Shown here: positions 1 to 6,007 of the stretch, in pieces
How positions within the stretch are numbered: the first letter of the stretch is position 1
Layout of the letters: every line of letters begins with the position of its first letter
Assembly (NCBI GenBank): GCA_019352125.1
Contig: JABBNV010000034.1
Span: 8,662 to 16,907 of the forward strand
Reading direction: 5' to 3'
From: Acidobacteriota bacterium
GTDB lineage: Bacteria > Actinomycetota > Actinomycetes > Actinomycetales > Micrococcaceae
Length of the DNA stretch: 8,246 bases
Made by a program: the position numbers and the translations under genes
Notes under the pieces: generated by a model
What the model saw: the letters and a program-made list of their open reading frames with translations, nothing else
Databases searched by the model: none
What the model was told of the DNA's origin: nothing

Positions 1-753
1 GAGCTTGCCAATGCCCTCAATCTCAACCTCGTACCTGTCCCCCGCGGTTAGCAGGTCAACCCCGGCTGGCGTTCCCGTCATGATCACGTCGCCGGGCAGC
101 AGCGTGAAGGCCTGAGAGACAATCGACACCAATTCGCGGACGCTGCGCACCATCTGGTTGGAATTTCCGTCCTGACGGAGTTCCTCATTGAGCCAGCCCT
201 GAATCTGAACATCGTCAGGATCCAGCTCCGTTTGGATCCACGGGCCTAGCGGAGCAGAAGTATCAAAACCCTTGGCGCGGGCCCACTGGCCATCCGTCTG
301 CTGTACGTCCCGGGCCGTCAGATCATTGCCGCAGGTGTAGCCAAAGATGACTTCATCCACGCGCTCCACGGGTACGTCCTTGCAGATCCTCCCAATCACG
401 ACGCAGAGTTCCGCCTCATAAGAAACTTCCTCCGAAAACTCGGGGAGCACAATGGGCTCCCCCGGGCCAATCACGGAAGTATTCGGCTTCAGGAAAAGCA
501 ATGGGTAGGTTGGAACTTCATTGCCCAGTTCCCGGGCGTGGTCCGCAAAGTTACGGCCCACGCCAATCACCTTGCTGCGCGGAATGATCGGCGCAACCAG
601 GCGAACGTCGTCGAGCTTGTAATGAATGCTGGTGGGCTCTATCCCGTTGAAGAACGGGTCACCCTTGATAACAGTGATGACCTCGTTGCCGGGCTCACCC
701 TCAACAATGCCGTAGTGGGGATCAGATTCTGCAACAAAACGAGCAATACGCAT
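1..753 (-). CDS. Fumarylacetoacetate hydrolase family protein (C-terminus beyond window)
   Basis: Reading from the ATG at 753 down to the window edge gives 251 uninterrupted codons. The family is usually about 255-285 residues, so probably only a short C-terminal tail is missing. The protein shows FAH-fold hallmarks: GVGRNFADHA near residues 64-73, the metal-ligand pair E113/E115 in SYEAELCVVIG, the third acidic ligand region GNDLTARD (142-149), and the family motif TGTPAGV (226-232). Members bind Mg2+ or Mn2+ and hydrolyse or decarboxylate acylpyruvates, oxaloacetate or related 2-keto acids in the cytoplasm. Which substrate applies here cannot be told. The gene lies 31 bases after ilvE on the same strand. 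There is no good Shine-Dalgarno sequence, but a TAAAGT hexamer sits 7 bases before the ATG, so it may have its own leaderless transcript as well as operon readthrough. From memory, gltX often follows this gene in Micrococcales, which this window cannot test. Confidence 0.93.
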   Translation of the reverse strand, partial: MRIARFVAESDPHYGIVEGEPGNEVITVIKGDPFFNGIEPTSIHYKLDDVRLVAPIIPRSKVIGVGRNFADHARELGNEVPTYPLLFLKPNTSVIGPGEPIVLPEFSEEVSYEAELCVVIGRICKDVPVERVDEVIFGYTCGNDLTARDVQQTDGQWARAKGFDTSAPLGPWIQTELDPDDVQIQGWLNEELRQDGNSNQMVRSVRELVSIVSQAFTLLPGDVIMTGTPAGVDLLTAGDRYEVEIEGIGKL

Positions 754-766
754 GAACTCTACTTTA
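754..766 (-). promoter_or_regulatory. Candidate -10 box and leaderless start for the FAH-family gene
   Basis: On the minus strand a TAAAGT hexamer (761-766) is followed by 7 bases and then the ATG at 753. It fits the actinobacterial TANNNT -10 pattern, and transcription would begin at or next to the start codon. No convincing -35 hexamer is visible. The site overlaps the gap after the ilvE stop codon. Confidence 0.35.
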
Positions 767-784
767 GCCCGATCGATTGCAGGC

Positions 785-1897
785 TTAGGCCAAGCGGCGA
801 AGCCAGCCGTGCGTATCCTCCACAGCACCGGTTTGGATGCCCAGCAACTGCTCGCGGATGGAGAGGGTAACCTCGCCAGCCTTGGCATCAGCGGAGCCGA
901 TTTCCTCGCCCTTACCGCGGAGCATGCCAATGGGAGTGATGACGGCGGCGGTTCCGCAGGCAAACACTTCGGTGATGTCCCCGCTGGCCACGCCGTCACG
1001 CCATTCATCCAAGGTGATGGTGCGTTCGGTGACAGTCAGTCCGCGGTCCTTGGCCAGCTGAATGACCGAAGAGCGGGTGACGCCCTCCAGGATGCTGCCG
1101 CTCAGGGCGGGTGTGACGAGGGAGCCGTCCTTGAAGACGAAGAACACGTTCATGCCGCCCAGTTCTTCAATGGCGTCATTGTTGAACGGGTCAAGGAACA
1201 GTACCTGCTGGCAGCCGTTCTGCTCCGCCTCGATCTGCGGCAAAAGGGACGCTGCATAGTTGCCGCCACATTTGGCTGCCCCGGTACCGCCGCGACCTGC
1301 GCGTGCATACTCGCGGGAAATCCAGATAGAAACAGGCTTCAACTCGCCGCCAAAGTAGTTTCCTGCAGGGGAAGCGATCACGCGGAAGGAAACTTCGCGC
1401 GCGGCACGTACGCCCAGAAACGCCTCGGTGGCAATCATGAAGGGCCGCAGGTACAGGCTTTCGCCATCGCCGGAGGGAACCCACTCCGCGTCCACCTTGA
1501 CCAAAGCAGTCACTGCATCGAGGAATACTTTCTCGGGCAGCTGTGGCAGAGCCAGACGAGCTGCGGAACGGTTCAACCGAGCAGCATTGGCTTCCGGGCG
1601 GAACGTCCACACGGAACCGTCGGCGTGCCGGTAGGCCTTGAGGCCTTCAAAAATTTCTTGACCGTAGTGCAGCACACCTGCAGCCGGGTCAAGGCTGATG
1701 GGACCGTAGGGCTCAATGCGAGCGTCATGCCAGGACCCACCGCCGTCGGCCGTGGCCGTAAAATCCACCACCGCCGTGTGATCGGTGAAGTATTTGCCAA
1801 ATCCCGGGTTCGCCAGAATTGCGGCACGTTCTTCGGCAGACTTCGGGGTAGCCGATAGCTGCTGTGTGAACTCGAGTTCGCTCACTGTTTGGGTCAT
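785..1897 (-). CDS. ilvE: Branched-chain amino acid aminotransferase
   Basis: This is a class IV (fold type IV) PLP-dependent aminotransferase. It transfers the amino group between glutamate and the 2-keto acids of leucine, isoleucine and valine in the cytoplasm, the last step of their synthesis. From the chosen start the protein has 370 residues, close to the usual actinobacterial IlvE length. The Schiff-base lysine is K209 in GAAKCGGNYAAS. Other family stretches are LHYGQEIFEGLKAY (about 76-89), the YLRPFMIAT segment (149-157), and the C-terminal EVFACGTAAVITPIG signature. Three starts are in frame: 1924, 1900 and 1897. A GGAGG sequence (1902-1906) lies inside the longest version and sits 1 base before the ATG at 1900 and 4 bases before the ATG at 1897, so 1897 is preferred and 1900 is possible. 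The gene follows leuB by 54 bases, consistent with one leucine/BCAA transcription unit. Confidence 0.97.
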   Translation of the reverse strand: MTQTVSELEFTQQLSATPKSAEERAAILANPGFGKYFTDHTAVVDFTATADGGGSWHDARIEPYGPISLDPAAGVLHYGQEIFEGLKAYRHADGSVWTFRPEANAARLNRSAARLALPQLPEKVFLDAVTALVKVDAEWVPSGDGESLYLRPFMIATEAFLGVRAAREVSFRVIASPAGNYFGGELKPVSIWISREYARAGRGGTGAAKCGGNYAASLLPQIEAEQNGCQQVLFLDPFNNDAIEELGGMNVFFVFKDGSLVTPALSGSILEGVTRSSVIQLAKDRGLTVTERTITLDEWRDGVASGDITEVFACGTAAVITPIGMLRGKGEEIGSADAKAGEVTLSIREQLLGIQTGAVEDTHGWLRRLA

Positions 1898-1901
1898 CAT
1901 T

Positions 1902-1906
1902 CCTCC
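1902..1906 (-). promoter_or_regulatory. Ribosome binding site deciding the ilvE start
   Basis: The minus strand reads GGAGG here, followed by A and then tandem ATG codons at 1900 and 1897. The strong Shine-Dalgarno match lies within the longer open frame that begins at 1924, which argues against that upstream start. The spacing favours the second ATG. Confidence 0.75.
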
Positions 1907-1910
1907 ACGT

Positions 1911-1930
1911 AAAAGGCACTGCACTGTGCC
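1911..1930 (-). terminator. Weak terminator- or attenuator-like hairpin between leuB and ilvE
   Basis: On the minus strand GGCAC (1930-1926) pairs with GTGCC (1919-1915) around a 6-base loop, and TTTT (1914-1911) follows directly. This is the shape of a small intrinsic terminator, but the stem is only 5 base pairs. It lies just before the ilvE ribosome binding site, so at most it would reduce readthrough from leuB. It could also be chance. Confidence 0.25.
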
Positions 1931-1951
1931 AGCAATGTTGCCATATTCAGC

Positions 1952-3016
1952 CTACCCCTGCGCCGAGGAAATCAACGCGGCGATAGCGTCCCCCACGGAG
2001 GCGGTGCTGCGTGGCTCGGTGCCACGGTTGGCCAGGTCACGGACGACGGCGGCCTCCACTTGCGCAGCAGCTGGCCCCAGCCCCAGGTGGTCCAGTAGCA
2101 AAGCGGCAGAGAGGATTGCGGCGGTGGGGTCCGCACGCTGCGTCCCAGCGATGTCCGGTGCTGAGCCGTGGACCGGTTCAAACATGGACGGGGCCGTGCG
2201 ATCCATATTGATGTTTCCGCTAGCAGCCAGGCCAATTCCACCCGTGACGGCGGCGGCAAGGTCCGTGATGATGTCCCCAAACAGGTTGTCCGTCACGATC
2301 ACGTCGAAACGGGCGGGGTCATTGACCAGAAAGATCATGGTAGCGTCCACGTGCAGATAGTCAACGGTTACGTCCGGGAACTCCTGGCCCACGGACTCAA
2401 CAGTGCGCTTCCACAGGTGGCCCGCATGGACCAGTACGTTGTGCTTATGCACGAAGGTCAATTTCTTGCGCGACCGTAGCTGAGCCCGGCGGAATCCGTC
2501 CCTCACCACACGCTCCACTCCAAAAGCGGTGTTGACGCTCACCTCGGTGGCGACTTCCTGAGGAGTCCCGACGCGCAAAGCACCACCGTTGCCCACATAC
2601 GGGCCTTCCGTTCCCTCTCGGACTACTACGAAATCGATCTCGCCAGGGTTCGCCAAGGGGCTGCTGATTCCCGGGTACAACTTGGACGGGCGCAGGTTCA
2701 CAAAGTGGTCCAGGCTGAAGCGCAGTTTGAGGAGCATCTCGCGTTCAATCAATCCCGAGGGAATCCGGGTGTCCCCCGGAGCCGCGCCCACTGCGCCAAA
2801 AAGTATGGCATCGTGGCTTCGGATTTTCTCCAGCGTTTCGGAGGGCAGCGTCTCCCCCGTCTTGAGCCAGTGCTCAGCGCCTAGGGCGTACTCGGTGGTC
2901 TGTAGCGCCACCCCATGGGCATCCGTCACTACTCGGAGCACCTTGACCGCTTCGGCAATAACCTCGGGGCCAATGCCGTCGCCGGGAATTACTGCCAAAT
3001 TGATTGATTCACTCAT
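1952..3016 (-). CDS. leuB: 3-isopropylmalate dehydrogenase
   Basis: LeuB oxidises (2R,3S)-3-isopropylmalate with NAD+ and decarboxylates it to 4-methyl-2-oxopentanoate, the third step of leucine synthesis in the cytoplasm. The 354-residue protein matches the normal family length and begins with the typical VIPGDGIGPEV (9-19). Substrate and catalytic residues are all present: R99 and R109 in KLRFSLD and NLRP, R133 in VREG, Y140 in GPYVG, K191 in KHNV, and D224, D248 and D252. The family signature starts at DNLFGDIITDL (243-253), and the adenine-binding loop HGSAPDIAG spans 283-291. The leucine-rich LLKLR stretch and the neighbouring ilvE argue for isopropylmalate rather than isocitrate or tartrate as substrate. 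There is no Shine-Dalgarno sequence before the ATG; a TACGCT hexamer 6 bases upstream suggests a leaderless transcript. It is the first gene of the minus-strand block. Confidence 0.97.
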   Translation of the reverse strand: MSESINLAVIPGDGIGPEVIAEAVKVLRVVTDAHGVALQTTEYALGAEHWLKTGETLPSETLEKIRSHDAILFGAVGAAPGDTRIPSGLIEREMLLKLRFSLDHFVNLRPSKLYPGISSPLANPGEIDFVVVREGTEGPYVGNGGALRVGTPQEVATEVSVNTAFGVERVVRDGFRRAQLRSRKKLTFVHKHNVLVHAGHLWKRTVESVGQEFPDVTVDYLHVDATMIFLVNDPARFDVIVTDNLFGDIITDLAAAVTGGIGLAASGNINMDRTAPSMFEPVHGSAPDIAGTQRADPTAAILSAALLLDHLGLGPAAAQVEAAVVRDLANRGTEPRSTASVGDAIAALISSAQG

Positions 3017-3022
3017 GGAGCT

Positions 3023-3053
3023 AGCGTAACTAGACCATCCACATGTTGATCAA
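3023..3053 (-). promoter_or_regulatory. Candidate leuB promoter (leaderless)
   Basis: On the minus strand TACGCT (3028-3023) fits the actinobacterial TANNNT -10 pattern and ends 6 bases before the leuB ATG. A possible -35 box TTGATC (3053-3048) lies 19 bases further up, which is a long spacer. The -35 candidate overlaps a perfect 10-base palindrome, GTTGATCAAC (3045-3054), a possible operator. The absence of a Shine-Dalgarno sequence before leuB supports a leaderless start. Confidence 0.4.
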
Positions 3054-3085
3054 CCCATCTCACCATTCGGACCCATCCCCTTGAG

Positions 3086-3142
3086 CGCGAGTGCAGATAC
3101 TGACGCCATTTTGCCCGAATGGCGTCCGTATCTGCACTCGCG
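3086..3142. repeat. Long intergenic inverted repeat (25-base arms, 7-base loop)
   Basis: The left arm (3086-3110) and right arm (3118-3142) are reverse complements at 24 of 25 positions; the single mismatch is position 3101 against 3127. The loop is TTGCCCG (3111-3117). The arms begin CGCGAGTGCAGATAC and end GTATCTGCACTCGCG. The element lies between the divergent candidate promoters of leuB and the sensor kinase gene, touching neither -10 box. There is no T-run after either arm on either strand, so it is not a standard intrinsic terminator. It could be a dispersed palindromic repeat or miniature element, a large operator, or a transcription insulator. The structure is certain; its role is not known. 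Confidence 0.9.
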
Positions 3143-3191
3143 TTGGAAAAAGTACGACTGTGGCATGACGTGGCTGGCGGTACGCGCGCCC

Positions 3192-3204
3192 TAAACTTGT
3201 AGGG
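3192..3204 (+). promoter_or_regulatory. Candidate promoter and leaderless start for the sensor kinase
   Basis: TAAACT (3192-3197) fits the TANNNT -10 pattern and is separated from the ATG at 3205 by 7 bases, placing transcription start at or beside the start codon. No good -35 hexamer is seen at normal spacing. Two copies of GTGGC lie exactly 10 bases apart (3160-3164 and 3170-3174) where a -35 or activator contact would fall. Confidence 0.4.
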
Positions 3205-4419
3205 ATGGCAATGAACCGAATCTACGACTGGTTCAGACTCCACATCTTCACAGTGGATCTGGTGGGAGCACTACTGCTCTTTTTGTTGTTCGGCGTCCTG
3301 GCTGCGGTTGGCGCAACAGGTTCTGGCGTCCACCTCGCCATCTCTGCCGCACTTATTCTTCCGCTAGCATGGCGGCGTACCCGGCCCGTTGCAGCTGGCG
3401 TCGTCATTGCAGTTGTTGCACTCGTTCAATGGGCTTTTGCCATCCTGCCGGGCCCTTACGATGTAGCCGTCATTGCGGCGGTCTACGCACTGGCTGGTTA
3501 CGCGCCGCGCTGGGCCAGCTTAAGTGGATTAGTGGTTGCCTTGTTGGGCGGCGTCATGGTGGCGACGCGATACTACAACCATGCTGACGGCTTAACGCTG
3601 GCGAATCTCCCGTATGCAGGACTCATCTGCATCCTAGCGTGGCTCTTGGTGCTGGTTTCCTGGGCCATCGGGGACCTAACCAGGTCCCGCCGGCTGCGGC
3701 TGCAGGCACTGGAGGATCGCAGCAACCGTCTGGAAGTTGAGCAGCAGCACGAACGCGCCTTGGCCGCCAGCGACGAACGGGCACATATTGCCCGTGAGAT
3801 GCATGACATTGTTGCTCACTCGCTTTCCGTGATTATTACCCAGGCCGACGGCGCCCGGTATGCCGCCCAGCGGGATCCCGGCGTTGCACCGGCCACCTTG
3901 GCAACCATCGCCGAGACGGGCCGATCATCGCTGCAAGAAATGCGCAGGCTCCTTGGCGTGCTGCGCGGAGGTTCAGATGATGCATCTACGCGACCGCTAC
4001 CATCCTTGGCGGACCTGGATGAGCTGCTGCTGGGATTCCGTGCCAGCGGCTTGGAACTGACGTTCAGCACTGTGGGGAAAGCCCGGCGGCAACTACCAGC
4101 TGGCGCTGAACTGACGGCCTACCGCATCATTCAAGAATCCCTCACGAACGTCCTCAAACACGCAGGAGCCAGTGCGCGGGGCGCCGTCGAACTTAGCTGG
4201 ACCGGGCGCGGGCTCGCCATCACCGTGACTGACGACGGAAGGGGCCTTTCCGCCATGCCCGTTGCGGCCGCCGCAGCCCCCGATCCCATCACCGGCGGGG
4301 GTAACGGCATCCGCGGCATGACTGAACGCGTCAAGCTCTACGACGGCTCGCTGAGCGCAGAAGCACCCCCTGACGGCGGGTTCCGCGTTCACGCCATTAT
4401 CCCCTATTCGGAGACCTAG
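3205..4419 (+). CDS. Two-component sensor histidine kinase (HisKA_3 / NarL-partner class)
   Basis: This is a 404-residue membrane kinase that should autophosphorylate on a histidine and pass the phosphate to the regulator encoded directly after it. The N-terminal 155 residues hold about five or six hydrophobic segments (roughly 16-35, 43-56, 62-80, 86-99, 106-121, 137-155) with only short loops, so there is no sizeable extracytoplasmic sensor domain. A short coiled-coil-like linker (160-190) leads to the dimerisation and phosphoacceptor box AREMHDIVAHSLSVI with H200. The ATPase domain follows, with N-box ESLTNVLKHA (311-320), G1 box DDGRG (343-347) and G2 box GNGIRGM (366-372). The ATP lid is drawn out and alanine-rich (350-366). 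The stop codon abuts the regulator start with no gap. An alternative start at M3 cannot be excluded, but the TANNNT hexamer 7 bases upstream favours 3205. The signal is unknown; the architecture suggests sensing in or at the membrane. Confidence 0.95.
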   Translation: MAMNRIYDWFRLHIFTVDLVGALLLFLLFGVLAAVGATGSGVHLAISAALILPLAWRRTRPVAAGVVIAVVALVQWAFAILPGPYDVAVIAAVYALAGYAPRWASLSGLVVALLGGVMVATRYYNHADGLTLANLPYAGLICILAWLLVLVSWAIGDLTRSRRLRLQALEDRSNRLEVEQQHERALAASDERAHIAREMHDIVAHSLSVIITQADGARYAAQRDPGVAPATLATIAETGRSSLQEMRRLLGVLRGGSDDASTRPLPSLADLDELLLGFRASGLELTFSTVGKARRQLPAGAELTAYRIIQESLTNVLKHAGASARGAVELSWTGRGLAITVTDDGRGLSAMPVAAAAAPDPITGGGNGIRGMTERVKLYDGSLSAEAPPDGGFRVHAIIPYSET

Positions 4420-5160
4420 ATGACTGCTACACGCCCATTCCCAGAACCCTCTTTTCCGGAGCCGACGCCGATCCGCGTCGCCCTGGTGGATGACCAACAA
4501 CTGGTGCGCTCCGGCTTCACCATGCTCATCAACAGCCAGCCGGATCTTCAGGTGGTGGTCCAGGCGGGCAATGGTCACGAGGCCTTGGCAACGCTATCCG
4601 CGAGCGCGGCCGACGTCGTACTTATGGACGTACGGATGCCGGGCATGGATGGCATCGAAACCACGCGCCAGCTCATGCAGAGAATTCGCGCGGCCGCGGA
4701 GGGATCATGGCTATCGGAGCTCAAGATCGTAGTCCTGACCACCTTTGATCTGGACGAATATGCGTTGGCCGCTGTCCAGGCTGGTGCCAGCGGATTCCTG
4801 CTCAAGGACGCCCCGCCGGAGGAGCTGTTGGAGGCTATCCGCACCGTGTATCGCGGGGATGCGGTGATTGCGCCGTCCACCACCAAGCGTCTGCTAGACC
4901 ATGTAGCACCTCTGTTGGGCGCTCCCAGCCCAGAGCGGGATGCGCACATAGCCACCGTAGGAACGCTGACGGGCCGTGAGTTGGAGGTCTTCACACTGAT
5001 CGCTCAGGGCCACTCCAACCCGGAAATTGCCGCTGATCTCTTCCTCTCCGAGGCCACCGTAAAGACCCATGTGGGGCATATTCTGGCTAAGCTGCAAGCC
5101 CGGGATCGAGTGCAATTGGTGCTGATTGCCTATGAGGCAGGCATTGCCCGCACCCGCTGA
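4420..5160 (+). CDS. Response regulator, NarL/FixJ type with LuxR DNA-binding domain
   Basis: This 246-residue cytoplasmic regulator pairs with the preceding kinase. The receiver domain (about 18-140) has the acidic pair D24/D25, phosphoacceptor D70 in VVLMDVRMPGMDG, the switch threonine T107 in VVLTTFD, and K129 in FLLKD. About eight extra residues (AAAEGSWLSE region, 91-100) lie between helix 3 and strand 4 compared with a minimal receiver. The C-terminal LuxR-type helix-turn-helix spans about 182-240, including LTGRELEVFTLIAQGHSN and EATVKTHVGHIL. A GGAG ribosome binding site (4410-4413) lies inside the end of the kinase gene with a 6-base spacer, and the start codon directly follows the kinase stop, indicating translational coupling. 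The probable target is the transporter operon beginning 87 bases downstream, and possibly its own promoter. Confidence 0.96.
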   Translation: MTATRPFPEPSFPEPTPIRVALVDDQQLVRSGFTMLINSQPDLQVVVQAGNGHEALATLSASAADVVLMDVRMPGMDGIETTRQLMQRIRAAAEGSWLSELKIVVLTTFDLDEYALAAVQAGASGFLLKDAPPEELLEAIRTVYRGDAVIAPSTTKRLLDHVAPLLGAPSPERDAHIATVGTLTGRELEVFTLIAQGHSNPEIAADLFLSEATVKTHVGHILAKLQARDRVQLVLIAYEAGIARTR

Positions 5161-5162
5161 AA

Positions 5163-5223
5163 ATCAGCCCGTGGGTGGAGATGTCCCGCGGCAAAGCCGA
5201 ACCATTGGCTGATGTCCGGCGGG
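5163..5223 (+). promoter_or_regulatory. Candidate regulator-binding repeats upstream of the ABC transporter
   Basis: The gap between the regulator and the transporter contains GATGTCCCGCGGC (5180-5192) and GATGTCCGGCGGG (5211-5223), 11 of 13 bases alike and 31 bases apart start to start, about three helical turns. ATCAGCC (5163-5169) and GGCTGAT (5207-5213) also form a 7-base inverted repeat. Two sites on the same DNA face just upstream of a candidate promoter are what an activator dimer might use, but known NarL-family operators are often short inverted repeats, so this is a suggestion only. Confidence 0.35.
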
Positions 5224-5235
5224 GGCTCCCGCTCC

Positions 5236-5247
5236 TACGCTGATGGC
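5236..5247 (+). promoter_or_regulatory. Candidate -10 box and leaderless start for the ABC ATPase gene
   Basis: TACGCT (5236-5241) is followed by 6 bases and the ATG at 5248. This is the same hexamer and spacing seen before leuB. No clear -35 box is present at the usual distance, which would suit an activator-dependent promoter. Confidence 0.4.
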
Positions 5248-6006
5248 ATGATCACTCTCAACCCGGAACATTATGACCCTCCAACCTCTGCGGTAACTGC
5301 ACGCGGCCTGATGAAAACCTATGGAAAAGGCGACACAGCCGTGCGGGCTCTCAAGGGCATCAACGTCAGCTTTGAGCGCGGAAGATTTACCGCCATCATG
5401 GGCCCCTCCGGTTCTGGCAAGTCCACCCTCATGCACACCCTGGCGGGCTTGGACACCGCGACGGCGGGATCCATCTCCCTGGCGGGAACCGAAATCACCT
5501 CGCTCTCCGACTCCGCCCTGACCAAGCTGCGCCGCGAGCGAATTGGCTTCGTCTTCCAATCCTTCAATCTAGTTCCGACACTCACTGCGGAACAGAACAT
5601 CACCCTGCCAGTGGCCCTGGCCGGCGGCAAAGTGGACGCCCAATGGCTGACCTCCATCACTGCATCCCTTGGCCTGCAAGATAGGCTGCGGCACCGGCCG
5701 CATGAGCTCTCCGGGGGTCAGCAGCAGCGAGTGGCCATCGCTAGAGCCCTACTCACCCGCCCGGACGTAATCTTTGCCGACGAGCCCACGGGGAACCTCG
5801 ATTCGCGCGTTGGCGCGGAAGTGCTGGAACTCCTGCAATCCAGTACGCGGACCATGGGTCAGACCATCATTATGGTCACCCACGACCCGGTGGCCGCTTC
5901 GTACGCGGACCGGGTAGTCCTAGTGGCCGACGGCGAATTAGTGGGCGATATTGCCCATCCCACGGCCGAGTCCGTGCTGGCTGCTTTGGCCGGGGTAGGT
6001 GCCTAG
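5248..6006 (+). CDS. ABC transporter ATP-binding protein (MacB/LolD class)
   Basis: This is a cytoplasmic ATPase subunit, 252 residues from the chosen start, that powers the FtsX-type permease encoded next. All ATPase motifs are intact: Walker A GPSGSGKST (52-60), Q-loop FQSFNLVPTLT with Q104, signature LSGGQQQRVAIARAL (154-168), Walker B VIFADEPTGNLDS (174-186) and the switch histidine H212 in MVTHD. The VFQSFNLVPTLTAEQNI and DEPTGNLDS stretches are typical of the MacB/LolD/BceA group rather than importers. An in-frame ATG at 5212 would add 12 residues (MSGGGSRSYADG). I prefer 5248 because a TACGCT hexamer lies 6 bases before it, because no Shine-Dalgarno sequence serves 5212, and because the extension does not look conserved-domain-like. 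The stop is one base from the permease start, so the two are coupled. Confidence 0.95.
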   Translation: MITLNPEHYDPPTSAVTARGLMKTYGKGDTAVRALKGINVSFERGRFTAIMGPSGSGKSTLMHTLAGLDTATAGSISLAGTEITSLSDSALTKLRRERIGFVFQSFNLVPTLTAEQNITLPVALAGGKVDAQWLTSITASLGLQDRLRHRPHELSGGQQQRVAIARALLTRPDVIFADEPTGNLDSRVGAEVLELLQSSTRTMGQTIIMVTHDPVAASYADRVVLVADGELVGDIAHPTAESVLAALAGVGA

Positions 6007-6007
6007 G

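Noticed and set aside
752..1858. A 368-codon plus-strand open frame opposite ilvE
   Set aside because: It is fully antisense to a gene with clear catalytic motifs, has no recognisable domain and low-complexity composition, and long antisense frames are expected in G/C-rich coding DNA with strong third-position bias.
3086..3142. Reading the long palindrome as a bidirectional intrinsic terminator
   Set aside because: The two flanking genes diverge from this region, so no transcript needs to end here, and neither strand has a T-run after the stem.
3013..3243. A 76-codon minus-strand open frame across the divergent intergenic region
   Set aside because: It overlaps the leuB start, the palindrome and the kinase start. 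Its composition is explained by the inverted repeat, and it has no ribosome binding site or recognisable domain.
4093..4994. Minus-strand open frames (139 and 161 codons) opposite the kinase and regulator genes
   Set aside because: They overlap essential motifs of both two-component genes on the other strand and show no protein family character.
5212..5247. Upstream ATG at 5212 as the ABC ATPase start
   Set aside because: It adds a 12-residue Gly/Ser-rich stretch with no Shine-Dalgarno sequence before it and overlaps the repeats and -10 candidate. The ATG at 5248 has a leaderless-type context.
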